Source of the DNA: Hephaestia sp. MAHUQ-44
GTDB taxonomy: Bacteria; Pseudomonadota; Alphaproteobacteria; Sphingomonadales; Sphingomonadaceae
Assembly: GCF_023806085.1 (NCBI RefSeq)
Contig: NZ_JAMSLX010000012.1
Location: 1-64,000 of the forward strand
Length of the DNA: 64,000 nt
Direction of reading: 5' to 3'
A model generated the notes under the pieces. That model did not search any database and had not been told where the DNA came from. It saw only the letters and a list, made by a program, of their open reading frames with translations. Made by a program: the position numbers and the translations under genes. Within the stretch, counting starts at the first letter, position 1. Every line of letters starts with the position of its first letter. Positions 7,696-19,353 of the stretch are shown piece after piece.

Positions 7696-10600
7696 TCATT
7701 CAGTGACAAACGCATCGGGCTGACCCGCCATCAGCGCGTTGATCCAGGCGAGGCATAGGTCGCGGCTGCGATAGCTGCCCCAGCGGGCGGTTTCCTCGCG
7801 TTCGATGATCGGGAAGGTCGAATAGATGTAGCGGATGTCTTCGCGGCTTTGCGCCGGGTCGGCGGGATCGAACACACCGTAGAGGATGAAATAGAGCGCA
7901 TCGAGCTTGGCGCGGAGGTGCAGGCGGCGCTCCTCGTCCCAGATGAAGGGTGGCAGCACGTCGCCGTTCGCATCGACATGGCCGAGGTCGTGCGCAAACG
8001 GGGCAAGATCGTGCGCCGTATAGCTGAGTTCAAGGACGGTTTCGCGGACGATATCGGCGGCCGATTTGGAGCCGAACAGGCGGGCGTAGGCGGCGGGCGG
8101 CACGACGGGAAGTTGCGCCAAAATGTACTTATTCAAATGGCGACTCTGAATCTTCTGACGCGCAACATAATCCGTTGGGATTGATGAAAGGTTTCCCTGC
8201 AAGAGCGCGGCATCGCGCAAACTTTCCGAAGTCCAAGTTAATAAGGGAAGGGTGTTTCCATATGCCCCGGAAGGCACGATTGCACTGATAAGGCTGCGCG
8301 CGTTGTTCGTGTTGCAAACGTCGTTGAAGCCGATGGCCCACGGAAAGTCCGGAGCCGCATCGCTTTCTAAAATCCAGTACCGGGGGATGGGCAAAAACGA
8401 GGGGTCGGCGAGTTGCGCCATGCTGCTATGGATCGGCTGTCCTTGGCCGCTAACAGAGTTTGAACGGTTTTGGACACCTGCATAGCGATGGTTCAAGATC
8501 GACACCATCTTGCCTTCGTAAAGGCGGAGCCATCTACCAGCGGGCGAGTCAAACTCGCCGTTTTCTGCGGGCCATGCGCCTTCTTGCTCAGCGAGCATTT
8601 GAGCAGTGCGAAAACCCTCACTTCTGCTCGTCATGTTGATCATCTGACGGTATTTGATCGGCCAGACGGGCGTCTCGTTGTGCCCGGTTCCGTCGATCAG
8701 GACCGGAGACCCGTCATAGATTTTGGCTACGATCCCCAAGTCGGTCATCGATCGGAAGATTGGCATCGTCCCGGTCGTCGGATTCACCTTAGTTAAAGTC
8801 TCCCGAGTCAAAGTAACTGTCCTGGGTGCGTCCGGATCAGTAGGCAATCTGTTAAGTTTTACTCCATATACAAACTTCGAAAATGTTCGCAGCGAGCCTC
8901 CAACGCAAAATATAGTGGGCTGATCTTCAGCATGGACGTCGGCGAATAGCCACCTGCGCTTGTTTTCGAAAGCGACAAATGCCTTGAGTCGATCTGCTTG
9001 GGTAATTTTGCGCAGAAATGATGCGACGTTATGATCGGTCCCGATACCAATAGGCGTCAGAAGACCAACCATGCCCTCAGACTTGACGAGCGAAATCGCC
9101 CGCTCAACGAAGATTTTGTATATGTTGAGCTTCCCGCTATTCAACTCGCTGTAGATTTTTCCGCTTCTGACAATCTTTGCCGCCGCTCTCTGTCGTGCTT
9201 GAGCCGTCTCAAATTCCGAAAGGAGCTGAGGGTTGCTGGTTTTCAACGCTGCAATCATGGCTTTGCGTTTTGATTTTAGCGGTTCCGTTGCAATCGCCGC
9301 GTCGCGTGCAGCGAACCACGGCAATTCTTCAAACTCAAACCTGTCCCAAGGCGGATTGCCAACGACGGCATCGAACCCGCCTTCGCGGCCCTTGCTCGCC
9401 CAATTATCCCACACGCCGGGGAAGCTGATCTGCCAGTTCAGGAAGCCCTCTTCCTCGATAAGCGCGCGAGCGCGTTCCCAGATCGCCGTGAAGGCTTCGA
9501 CTTCTTGGAGCTTAGCCTTGCCGCCCTCCGGAGCCTTTTTGCCCCGCGCAATCGGAATCGGATCGCCGAACCGTCCATCGAGCCAAAGGCGAACCAGGGC
9601 GCGGCCCGCTGTATTGAGATTTAGCCAGTCGAGCGCGTGAATGAAGCTGACGAACCCGTCGAGCTCGCCGGTCATCAGTTCGACGTCCTGATACATCGCC
9701 GCCGAGCGATGCGCCTCGGCAATCTCAACATCGGTGAGCGCTTCAATCGTCTTCATCGCTTCCGCCGAACGCTGCGCATTGCGGAGCGCCTCGTTCCACA
9801 GCAATTCGCCGCCCAGCGCCCCCGCCTTGTCGATCGCTTCGCGGACCCACAGCCCGAACAGGCTGTCGCCGGCGCGGAGATGATGGTCGATAAAGGAAAG
9901 CGGCGCGCCGACGGTGAAGGTATGCAGCCACAGCGCCACCTTGGCGAGTTCGACCGCCATCGGGTTCTTGTCCACGCCATAGACGCAGCGTTTGAGCACC
10001 ATGCGGCGAACGATGTGGCGATCGTCGAGCTGTGCTTCGTCGATTGTCCAGTTCGCGGCCTTGGCATTCTTCAAGATGGTGGTGCGGATGTCCTCGATCT
10101 TGTCGGCCAAGGGCGACGTGTATGCGAGACCGGTGCCCAGCGATGCCGCTTCCGCCATTGCATCGAGAACATGATCGGCAAGCGTATCGACGAGGCTGAC
10201 GAGGAAATGCCCCGACCCCATCGCCGGGTCGCAAACGCGCAGCGACAGGATCGCGTTGGCGGGATCGGCGTCGCGCAATTCGCGTCGCTGATAGTCTTCG
10301 GCATTCTTGGTGTTCAGTTTGCCAAGTGCGGTGCGAAAGGCGTCGAGGCGTTCGGTAATGAGCGGTTCGAGCGTTTCGTCGAGGATCAGCCCGACCAGTT
10401 CGTCGGGCGTGTAATAGCTTCCCGTATTCTTGCGCGCGAACAGGTTCGGGCGGACGGCGAGTGTGCCCGAAGCGTCGCGCACAATCTCGAATTCGAGCAG
10501 CCGTTCGTAGATTGACCCAAGCTGCTGAACCGAGAGATCGCGGTAATTGATGTAGCGCCGTTCGCCGGTGGAACGCTCGTAGGACAGCGCATCGAGCGCC

Positions 10601-11865
10601 GGAGCCATGACGTTATCCGCGATGCGGACGCTTTCCAGCAAGGATGCGCCGTCCGCGCCGAACAGGCCGCCATTGTAGGGCGGGATGCCGACCGACACGT
10701 CGCCCTTGTCGATGATCCGCGACAGGTCCGCGATATGGCTCCAGATGCGTGACGCGGACGACGAGAGCGCATCGCCTTCCGACACGCGCTTGCCCACGTC
10801 GATGCGGAGCGGCCGCAGCGCATAATCGTCATATCGCTTGTCGCTGACCGGCAGTAGGTCGCGGTCCTCGGCGTAGAGCAGGAACAGCAGCCGGTAGAGC
10901 AGCACCAGCGACGCTTCGCGTACGTCCTGGAGCGGCGCTTGCGGGGCCGCGTTGGCGATGGCCATGGCAAGGCTGGGGAAAACTTGCTCGAACACCAGCT
11001 TTGACAGGCTGGCGGCTACGCGTTCCTCATAGAACGCCGCCGCGGCGCGGGCGCGTTCATGGAACGAGCGATCGTCCGTTCCGTCCTTGATGAACGCATC
11101 GCGCGAAAACATGACCGCGAAGACGCGCAGCCAATGGTCGCGATCGGCTTCGCTGGCAAAAAGATCGCCCTCGCCATCGAGCGCAAGGACGCGCCCGAGA
11201 TCGACTTCCAGAAACTCTTCCGAGACCGACCGCGCACCCGCCCAATAGAGTCGCCATTTCGTCCCGTTGGTAAGGATGCCCCAGCGCAGCTTGCCGCTCG
11301 TCAGATCGTCGATCCGGCGGAGGTAGCGGAGCATCTGTGTGGACGGTGCGGTTGCTTCGTCGCGACCCGACGCTCGATCCAGCGGTCGCGCCCACCGCTT
11401 GCTTTCTACGACTGCGAGGCCGTGCTGATAGCGCCGCCACTGATCGTTATGAGCGTTCGCGGCTGCCTTCGCCTCAGCATCGGCAAACAGCAGCCCATCC
11501 GGCACGTCGTCGCGTCCCGAAACAGTCAGGTTCTGTTGTCTTAGCCATTCCGTCCAGCCGAGCGCAGCAAGCACCGGCCAGATGAAATCATCTTCAGTCT
11601 GGCTTTCATTGGTTCGATGGTTCTGCGGAAAAGCGTCCGCGATACCATCGAGCCGCGCACGGAGAGTAGCGACATCAACCGCGACGTAGGCAGGTGTGCC
11701 TGTGACCGCCTCGACAAGATAGTCTGTCGTGAATAGCGAACCCGAAATGAACAACGCGGAATCAGACAATAGCGCCCCCTGTGCCTTTCGAGCAGTAACG
11801 AGACGCGCCCATTCTGGCAAAGCGAACATCTCTTGGCAGCACTCAATCGACGGCTCGGCTGGCAT
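7696..11865 (-). CDS. Type IIG restriction-modification protein (fused nuclease and DNA methyltransferase)
   Basis: A 1389-residue single-chain enzyme. The N-terminus has a PD-(D/E)xK nuclease pattern, PDGLLF at about 122-127 and VVESKRW at about 152-158 (Glu154, Lys156). A helical region follows, then an Eco57I-type adenine methyltransferase: SAM-binding CDPAMGSGHF at about 541-550 and catalytic GNPPWDRFEF at about 834-843. The C-terminal 400 residues would hold target recognition. Such proteins both cut and protect, so no separate methylase is needed. An in-frame ATG 12 codons later (11829) has a better upstream AAGAG, so the true start is uncertain. With the OLD gene it forms a small defence block. 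Confidence 0.88.
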   Translation of the reverse strand: MPAEPSIECCQEMFALPEWARLVTARKAQGALLSDSALFISGSLFTTDYLVEAVTGTPAYVAVDVATLRARLDGIADAFPQNHRTNESQTEDDFIWPVLAALGWTEWLRQQNLTVSGRDDVPDGLLFADAEAKAAANAHNDQWRRYQHGLAVVESKRWARPLDRASGRDEATAPSTQMLRYLRRIDDLTSGKLRWGILTNGTKWRLYWAGARSVSEEFLEVDLGRVLALDGEGDLFASEADRDHWLRVFAVMFSRDAFIKDGTDDRSFHERARAAAAFYEERVAASLSKLVFEQVFPSLAMAIANAAPQAPLQDVREASLVLLYRLLFLLYAEDRDLLPVSDKRYDDYALRPLRIDVGKRVSEGDALSSSASRIWSHIADLSRIIDKGDVSVGIPPYNGGLFGADGASLLESVRIADNVMAPALDALSYERSTGERRYINYRDLSVQQLGSIYERLLEFEIVRDASGTLAVRPNLFARKNTGSYYTPDELVGLILDETLEPLITERLDAFRTALGKLNTKNAEDYQRRELRDADPANAILSLRVCDPAMGSGHFLVSLVDTLADHVLDAMAEAASLGTGLAYTSPLADKIEDIRTTILKNAKAANWTIDEAQLDDRHIVRRMVLKRCVYGVDKNPMAVELAKVALWLHTFTVGAPLSFIDHHLRAGDSLFGLWVREAIDKAGALGGELLWNEALRNAQRSAEAMKTIEALTDVEIAEAHRSAAMYQDVELMTGELDGFVSFIHALDWLNLNTAGRALVRLWLDGRFGDPIPIARGKKAPEGGKAKLQEVEAFTAIWERARALIEEEGFLNWQISFPGVWDNWASKGREGGFDAVVGNPPWDRFEFEELPWFAARDAAIATEPLKSKRKAMIAALKTSNPQLLSEFETAQARQRAAAKIVRSGKIYSELNSGKLNIYKIFVERAISLVKSEGMVGLLTPIGIGTDHNVASFLRKITQADRLKAFVAFENKRRWLFADVHAEDQPTIFCVGGSLRTFSKFVYGVKLNRLPTDPDAPRTVTLTRETLTKVNPTTGTMPIFRSMTDLGIVAKIYDGSPVLIDGTGHNETPVWPIKYRQMINMTSRSEGFRTAQMLAEQEGAWPAENGEFDSPAGRWLRLYEGKMVSILNHRYAGVQNRSNSVSGQGQPIHSSMAQLADPSFLPIPRYWILESDAAPDFPWAIGFNDVCNTNNARSLISAIVPSGAYGNTLPLLTWTSESLRDAALLQGNLSSIPTDYVARQKIQSRHLNKYILAQLPVVPPAAYARLFGSKSAADIVRETVLELSYTAHDLAPFAHDLGHVDANGDVLPPFIWDEERRLHLRAKLDALYFILYGVFDPADPAQSREDIRYIYSTFPIIEREETARWGSYRSRDLCLAWINALMAGQPDAFVTE

Positions 11866-12004
11866 CGGGACGGACGCAGGTGGCCGATGGATTTAAGGCG
11901 CGTAATCAGCAATTTGAGGTCCGGGGTAGTCGAAAAATTACGATGGCGAGATAAAAGGAGCGCCATACAGCGGCTCATATGTGGTTGTGTGTAGGCGATA
12001 ATTT

Positions 12005-12078
12005 CGTCTGGCACCTTTGCTATGCGTCTGGCAGCTTTTCCAAAAACTCCCGAACATCTGCGCTTTTCGCGTCTGGCA
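12005..12078. repeat. Three direct CGTCTGGCA repeats
   Basis: CGTCTGGCA occurs at 12005-12013, 12025-12033 and 12070-12078, each followed by C or G and then C. Start-to-start distances are 20 and 45 bases. They lie upstream of the restriction gene promoter region and resemble iterons or operator copies. Confidence 0.55.
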
Positions 12079-12099
12079 CCCGCTGAAAATCCCCGCCCG

Positions 12100-12166
12100 A
12101 TTGCTCTTTGAGCAATGCGGACGAAGAAGGGACCGGAAGGGGGCAGCGGCCGCAGGTGCGGCCGCT
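12100..12166. repeat. Two perfect inverted repeats in the intergenic region
   Basis: ATTGCTC (12100-12106) pairs with GAGCAAT (12110-12116) over a TTT loop. AGCGGCCGCA (12145-12154) pairs with TGCGGCCGCT (12157-12166) over a two-base centre. Neither is followed by a T-run, so they are not classical terminators. The second is a 22-base near-complete palindrome and could bind a dimeric protein. Confidence 0.6.
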
Positions 12167-12454
12167 GGATATGCCCTCTCGCTCCAAACTTGGCGCTGGG
12201 AATCCAGTCTGATACACTTGGGGTGCGCTGCGCAAAGGGCAGCGCCGGGACTGGTAATCCCGCCAGAGAAGCAACTCGGATAATTTCCGGGGTGCCGTCG
12301 CGCATGTCCAGACCTTCGGGTTAAAGGCGGCGGCGCATGTCTCTGGCATGTTACCAGCCCCGGCGACTCCCGCGCCCAGCGTGCGGGAGTTCGGGACCGT
12401 GCCGCATCCACCCGTCGCTTCCGCCCAACCGCAGGATGCGGGACGGAGGTGCAT

Positions 12455-13048
12455 ATGGATAACCTTGCCCCCACTACATCGCGCCGGGCGATGCTCGGCG
12501 CGCTGACTGCAACCACCATCGCAACGGTCGCACCGTCCTGGCGTGCGGCGCTGGTGCGCGTTCAGCGCAGCTATGACGACGATCCGGTTACCTTGATCCG
12601 AACGGTCGAGGGACGCGCGCTCAGCCGGGCGCGTTACCGCCGGGCGGAAGAGTTTTTCCCAAGTGGTCCAGCTCGACCGAGATCGGAACAGCGAGATCTT
12701 CTCTATCACGCCGGGATAACAGCCCAGCTTGGCCTGTCTGCGCATTTGCTGGACGTGGGTTTTCCCGACGCATGGTGCGCGAGACACATCGGCCTGCGGG
12801 TCGCCAAGTCGCTTGGCTATGCCAACGCCACCGCGCTTGGCCATAACTGTCCTGACATGGCGCGGCTCGCCGATGTGCTTTCGCCATATCGCAAGTGGAA
12901 TGAACCGTGTTTGTTCACCGCGCCACCCGACGATGGAGGGTTCACGGCCGAGCAGGTGCGGACGTTGCTCCGCGCGTTACTCGATCGCGTTCGGCTCGTG
13001 ACCGGCCATGCTCGATTGCGGCTAGGCCGGGAGGCGCGTCATGTCTGA
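12455..13048 (+). CDS. Hypothetical protein with Tat-like N-terminus
   Basis: I do not recognise this 197-residue protein. The ATG at 12455 follows GGAGG at 12445-12449 by five bases; an in-frame GTG two codons earlier would overlap that site. The N-terminus reads TSRRAMLGALTATTIATVAP, a twin arginine followed by a hydrophobic stretch, like a Tat signal. The rest has no visible catalytic motif but is charged and helical (EEFFPSGPARPRSEQRDLLYHAG). It overlaps the next gene by eight bases, so it belongs to the recombinase module. A Tat signal on a protein co-encoded with DNA-acting proteins is odd; the motif may be fortuitous. Confidence 0.6.
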   Translation: MDNLAPTTSRRAMLGALTATTIATVAPSWRAALVRVQRSYDDDPVTLIRTVEGRALSRARYRRAEEFFPSGPARPRSEQRDLLYHAGITAQLGLSAHLLDVGFPDAWCARHIGLRVAKSLGYANATALGHNCPDMARLADVLSPYRKWNEPCLFTAPPDDGGFTAEQVRTLLRALLDRVRLVTGHARLRLGREARHV

Positions 13049-13430
13049 GGAAGACGAAGCGAATCTCGCCGCCTACCACGCGGCGGTGGCTGCGTTACCG
13101 GTTCTTGCCCGAACGGTACTTCTGTTCAGACGCCATCAGAGAGCGTCCTACCGGGACATTGCCACCTGGCTGGAACTGGACATCGAAACCGTGAAGCGGA
13201 TCATGGTTTACGCCAACGCCAACGTCGCGACCATCGTTGAGAAAAAGCCCCCGCTAGAAAGCGGGCTGTTCCTCAAGCCGACACAAGCGATCAGCGACGC
13301 AGAGGCAGCGCTGTTCGACCGCTATGCGGATTACCTTTCTCGCAACCGGGTTTTAACCTTCGAAGGTTGGCTACGCCACATCGGACCAACCGCGAAATCG
13401 CGCGCGATACGCTGGTGGAAGGCACGATGA
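13041..13430 (+). CDS. Small protein with a sigma-70 region 4-like helix-turn-helix
   Basis: The 129-residue protein contains LPVLARTVLLFRRHQRASYRDIATWLELDIETVKRIM at about 18-54, which follows the pattern of ECF sigma region 4 (promoter -35 binding). There is no region 2, so it cannot act as a complete sigma factor. The C-terminal half (ALFDRYADYLSRNRVLTFEGWL) is of unknown type. It probably regulates the module. It overlaps the upstream gene and lies before the serine recombinase in the same direction. Confidence 0.65.
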   Translation: MSEEDEANLAAYHAAVAALPVLARTVLLFRRHQRASYRDIATWLELDIETVKRIMVYANANVATIVEKKPPLESGLFLKPTQAISDAEAALFDRYADYLSRNRVLTFEGWLRHIGPTAKSRAIRWWKAR

Positions 13431-13560
13431 TCGCCGCCGTGCGTAGTCCGCCATACCCTGCCATTGGCCGCGTCCTGTTTTCCTTTGCCACGATGCGATG
13501 GAAAGGCTGGCAAAGGAAAATGCCATTGGTTCTGCACCGGCTGTCGGGGATCATCCCCCG

Positions 13561-13785
13561 ATGGCACGGCCCCGCAAACCACGCGCGCCGACCGCATCCG
13601 AGCAGCTTTCCGCGCTGCTGGGCTATCCCTGCCAGATCGGCGGCAGGCCGCCCAAATACGATCTTTCCCGTTGGATCGTCACCGACGACTGGCCCGACTG
13701 CGTGCCCGTCACCGAGACCGAAATCGTTACGTTCGAACGCTGGTTTGGCGACCTGTTCGATGAGGTGTTCGGCCCCAATCGATGA
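13561..13785 (+). CDS. Small hypothetical protein of the recombinase module
   Basis: This frame gives a 74-residue protein starting MARPRKPRAPTASEQL and ending with an acidic, aromatic stretch (TEIVTFERWFGDLFDEVF), a natural-looking composition. The frame is open to an earlier ATG at 13498. A competing frame, 13427-13810, has ATGA overlaps at both ends with its neighbours, but its composition (many Arg, Pro, Ser) looks like antisense noise. The lysine/arginine-rich start suggests nucleic-acid binding. Function unknown; a recombination directionality factor is one possibility given its position just before the recombinase. Confidence 0.5.
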   Translation: MARPRKPRAPTASEQLSALLGYPCQIGGRPPKYDLSRWIVTDDWPDCVPVTETEIVTFERWFGDLFDEVFGPNR

Positions 13786-13806
13786 CCTGACCCCAAGGAG
13801 TCTGCC

Positions 13807-15486
<1,680 letters not shown>

Positions 15487-15606
15487 GCACGAAAGGTATC
15501 CGCGCCAACGCACGGCAGGACGATGTGGGCGGGGCCTCTAACCCAATCGATACCGGCCCGCAAGCACCCGCTTGTGCGCTGCCGAATCGCTATTAGATTA
15601 GGCGGC

Positions 15607-15987
15607 ATGGAACGTTCCCGCCTTCTTCTTCCGCACATCGACGCCAACACGCCGCTTCCGGCCGTGGCGCACGCGAATTTCACGATCGGCGATGTCGTGC
15701 GGCATCGCGTGTTCGATTTCCGCGGCGTGATCTTCGATGTCGATCCGATCTTCGCCAATACCGACGAATGGTATGACGCGATCCCGCAGGACCTGCGCCC
15801 GCGCAAGGATCAGCCCTTTTACCATCTGCTCGCCGAAAACGGCGATTCGAGCTATGTAGCTTATGTCAGCCAGGCCAATCTGGAAGCCGATGACAGCGAC
15901 GAGCCGATCCACCACCCGGCGCTGGCGGGGATGTTCACCGATTATCAGGACGGCCGCTACACGCTGCGTCGCGAGCATCGGCACTGA
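15607..15987 (+). CDS. hspQ: Heat shock protein HspQ
   Basis: The 126-residue protein has the HspQ/YccV fold: FTIGDVVRHRVFDFRGVIFDVDP followed by WYDAIPQDLRPRKDQPFYHLLAE and the C-terminal SYVAYVSQANL. HspQ is a hemimethylated-DNA-binding domain protein that in enterobacteria stimulates Lon protease. The ATG at 15607 is chosen because homology begins right after it and earlier in-frame codons extend toward the tRNA. It is the first core gene outside the island. Confidence 0.9.
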   Translation: MERSRLLLPHIDANTPLPAVAHANFTIGDVVRHRVFDFRGVIFDVDPIFANTDEWYDAIPQDLRPRKDQPFYHLLAENGDSSYVAYVSQANLEADDSDEPIHHPALAGMFTDYQDGRYTLRREHRH

Positions 15988-16037
15988 AGCACGCCCGGCG
16001 CGGCCCGACAAATGTCGCCGCGCACGTCCGAGAGGCG

Positions 16038-16082
16038 TTGACAGAATCGGCCCGCTGTCATAGGCGGGCCCCCTTTCCCGCC
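16038..16082 (+). promoter_or_regulatory. Putative rplU promoter and leader hairpin
   Basis: TTGACA at 16038-16043 is followed 17 bases later by a weak -10 (TAGGCG, 16061-16066). GGCGGG (16063-16068) can pair with CCCGCC (16077-16082) close to the start of the transcript. The rplU ATG is 47 bases further on. The -35 is perfect, but the -10 is poor, so the exact start is unsure. Confidence 0.45.
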
Positions 16083-16128
16083 AGGCATGCCCTGCGCGGG
16101 CACATGCATTTGGAAAGTGATGAGGGCC

Positions 16129-16554
16129 ATGTTCGCAGTCGTGCGCACTGGCGGCAAACAATATCGTGTTGCCGCGGGAGACAAGATCGTCGTCGAGAAA
16201 ATCGGCGGCGAAGCCGGTGACAAGATCACGCTGGACGACGTGCTGCTCGCGGGCGAGGGCGCTGAGCTGAAGGCCGTCGACGGGCTCACCGTCGGCGCCG
16301 AGATCGTCGCGCAGGCGAAGGCCGACAAGGTCATCGTCTTCAAGAAGCGCCGCCGGCACAATTATCGCCGCCGCAACGGCCATCGTCAGCAGCACACGAT
16401 CCTGAAGATCGTCGCGATCGGCGAAGAAAAGGCCAAGAAGGCCGAACCCAAGAAGACCGCTGAGGCCAAGCCGGAGTCCGCGGAGCCCAAGGCCGCCGCG
16501 CCCAAGAAGGCAGCAGCGAAGGCACCGGCCAAGGCCGCGGCCGACAACGCCTGA
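16129..16554 (+). CDS. rplU: 50S ribosomal protein L21
   Basis: Residues 1-100 match bacterial L21: [18 protein letters not shown] at the start and [21 protein letters not shown], the rRNA-binding basic loop. An Ala/Lys/Pro-rich tail of about 40 residues follows, a common alphaproteobacterial extension. The start at 16129 is the canonical MFAVV; the frame is open a little further upstream. rpmA follows 19 bases later in the same operon. Confidence 0.97.
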   Translation: MFAVVRTGGKQYRVAAGDKIVVEKIGGEAGDKITLDDVLLAGEGAELKAVDGLTVGAEIVAQAKADKVIVFKKRRRHNYRRRNGHRQQHTILKIVAIGEEKAKKAEPKKTAEAKPESAEPKAAAPKKAAAKAPAKAAADNA

Positions 16555-16573
16555 GCGCGAAGGAGTTTAGACA

Positions 16574-16843
16574 ATGGCACATAAAAAAGCAGGCGGTTCG
16601 TCGCGCAACGGCCGCGATTCGATCGGTCGTCGTCTCGGCGTGAAGAAGTTCGGTGGCGAAATCGCCGTTCCGGGCAACATCCTCGTGCGCCAGCGCGGCA
16701 CCAAATTCTATCCGGGCCGCAATGTGGGCATCGGCAAGGATCACACGCTGTTCGCGCTCGTCGAAGGCCGCGTGACCTTCCATCAGGGCAAACTCGGCCG
16801 AAAGTTCTGCTCGGTAGACGCCATTATGGCGGCAGCCGAATAA
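16574..16843 (+). CDS. rpmA: 50S ribosomal protein L27
   Basis: The 89-residue protein starts [20 protein letters not shown], the standard L27 N-terminus that reaches the peptidyl-transferase centre. There is no cleavable N-terminal extension of the Firmicutes kind. AAGGAG lies upstream. A rho-independent terminator follows, so rplU-rpmA form a two-gene transcript. Confidence 0.97.
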   Translation: MAHKKAGGSSRNGRDSIGRRLGVKKFGGEIAVPGNILVRQRGTKFYPGRNVGIGKDHTLFALVEGRVTFHQGKLGRKFCSVDAIMAAAE

Positions 16844-16909
16844 TATCGGGTGACCATCCGGGTCGCCCACCGTGGCGATCCGGGTTCCACCGCAATCGGA
16901 ACCAGTAAA

Positions 16910-16939
16910 GGGAGACGGGTCGCCCCGGCTCCCTTTTTT
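16910..16939 (+). terminator. Rho-independent terminator after rpmA
   Basis: GGGAG (16910-16914) plus CGGG pairs with CCCG plus CTCCC (16929-16933), followed directly by six T residues (16934-16939). It lies about 70 bases after the rpmA stop. Confidence 0.85.
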
Positions 16940-17015
16940 GTTGCTCCCTCCCCGGCTGTCTCGGGCGCGTCACGGTGGCGCGTCATGGGGCCGCACAACA
17001 GCGTGAGGAGAGCGT

Positions 17016-17573
17016 ATGATGTTCGCCCGTACCAAGAGATTGACCCTGCGGCCCGGCTGGCCCGAGGATGCCCATGCCCTGTCGCGCGCGATCGCGCACG
17101 ACACGGTGGTCACCAGGCTCGCCCGCGCGCCCTGGCCCTATACGCTGGCCGATGCCGAGGCGTTTCTGGGCCAGCCGCGCGGCGCCGCGCAGCCCAGCTT
17201 CCTGATCTGCGCGCGCGAAGGCGACACCGCCGAGATCGTCGGCGGGATCGGCATCCACCACGAGACCGACGGCACCCACCAGCTTGGCTACTGGCTGACG
17301 CCCACGGTCTGGGGGCGCGGCTACGCGACCGAGGCAGGCCATGCGGTGATCGCCATGGCGCGCCATGCGCTCGGCTACAAGCGGCTCCACGCCTGGCATT
17401 TCGTCGACAATCCGGCGTCGGCGCGCGTGCTCGCCAAGCTCGGCTTTCGCCCCACCGGGCGTATCGAGCCGCGCCGCTCGATCGCGCGCGGCGGCGTCGC
17501 GCCGGGGGCGAATTATGCGCTCGTGCTCGACGAGGACAACGAAACCGACGATCCGATGCGTATGGCGGCGTGA
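17016..17573 (+). CDS. GNAT acetyltransferase (RimJ/RimL-like)
   Basis: The 185-residue protein has the RimJ-type layout: RLTLRPGWPEDAHALSRAI at the start, LGYWLTPTVWGRGYATEA (acetyl-CoA pyrophosphate loop) at about 88-105, and VDNPASARVLAKLGF at about 129-143, the C-terminal signature of this subfamily. It transfers acetyl from acetyl-CoA to an amino group; the substrate is unknown, most probably a protein N-terminus or an amino compound. It sits between rpmA and obgE, an arrangement common in sphingomonads. RBS GAGGAG precedes the ATG. Confidence 0.85.
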   Translation: MMFARTKRLTLRPGWPEDAHALSRAIAHDTVVTRLARAPWPYTLADAEAFLGQPRGAAQPSFLICAREGDTAEIVGGIGIHHETDGTHQLGYWLTPTVWGRGYATEAGHAVIAMARHALGYKRLHAWHFVDNPASARVLAKLGFRPTGRIEPRRSIARGGVAPGANYALVLDEDNETDDPMRMAA

Positions 17574-17652
17574 CCCACGCCGCCACCGCCATCGGCCGTC
17601 TGCGGGGGCTTGCCTTGATCTTCCACCGGATTCCGCCGACAGAGGCAGGGTA

Positions 17653-18246
17653 ATGGCCACAATCGCCCTCGCCTCCCGTCGCCGGATGACTCCTGAAGAA
17701 TCGCGCGACGCCGCGCTTGAAGCGGCGCGTGCGCTGCTGCTCGAATCGGGGCCGCAGGCGGTAACACTCAAGGCGGTCGCGGCGCGGATCGGGCGCACCC
17801 ACGCCAATCTGCTCCACCATTTCGGATCGGCGGCGGGGCTGCAAAAGGCGCTGATCGGTCGCATGGCGGGCGCGATCACGACCACGATCCGCGAGGCCGC
17901 GCTGCGCGCGCGCGCCGGCGACCAGAACCCGCGCGAGGTGGTCGACCTTACCTTCGATGCGTTCGACACCGGTGGCGCGGGGGCGCTGGCGAGCTGGATG
18001 ATCCTGTCGGGCGACGAAGGCGCGCTCGATCCGATCCTCACGGCGATCCACGATCTGGTCGACGAACTTGCCGAAGACCATGACGACGCGACCCATTCGA
18101 TCCACGAGGAAACGTTGCAACTCGTGCTGATGGCGCTGGGCGACGCGCTGCTCGGCGGGCCGATGGCGCGCGCTCTCGGCCTGCCCCGCGATCGCGCACG
18201 CGGGCTCGCTTTCGACATCCTGCTGTCGAACCACAAGGGTGGCTAA
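17653..18246 (+). CDS. TetR/AcrR-family transcriptional regulator
   Basis: The 197-residue protein has an N-terminal TetR helix-turn-helix (residues about 13-60: AALEAARALLLESGPQAVTLKAVAARIGRTHANLLHHFGS) and a helical ligand-binding C-terminal half rich in charged residues. The start at 17653 is the first ATG after a short gap following the GNAT gene; the frame is open further upstream only as noise. It precedes obgE by 27 bases in the same direction. Ligand and targets are not evident. Confidence 0.85.
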   Translation: MATIALASRRRMTPEESRDAALEAARALLLESGPQAVTLKAVAARIGRTHANLLHHFGSAAGLQKALIGRMAGAITTTIREAALRARAGDQNPREVVDLTFDAFDTGGAGALASWMILSGDEGALDPILTAIHDLVDELAEDHDDATHSIHEETLQLVLMALGDALLGGPMARALGLPRDRARGLAFDILLSNHKGG

Positions 18247-19320
<1,074 letters not shown>

Positions 19321-19353
19321 CGCGACCGCGGCCTGCAACGACAGGAGATTCGC

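Larger units (their letters stand above)
11866..12454. other. Divergent intergenic region with repeats and hairpins
   Basis: Nearly 590 bases without a convincing protein gene, between the start of the restriction gene and a rightward small-gene module. It holds three CGTCTGGCA repeats (12005-12078), two perfect inverted repeats (12100-12116 and 12145-12166), and the ribosome binding site of the next gene. Open frames here have poor composition and change from strand to strand, so I leave them out. A regulatory RNA or replication/transfer origin is possible but unproven. Confidence 0.5.

Noticed and set aside
12005..12078. CRISPR-like array
   Set aside because: Nine-base repeats with spacing of 20 and 45 bases do not fit a CRISPR.
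15523..15606. Longer hspQ start
   Set aside because: Residues before the chosen ATG are not similar to HspQ.
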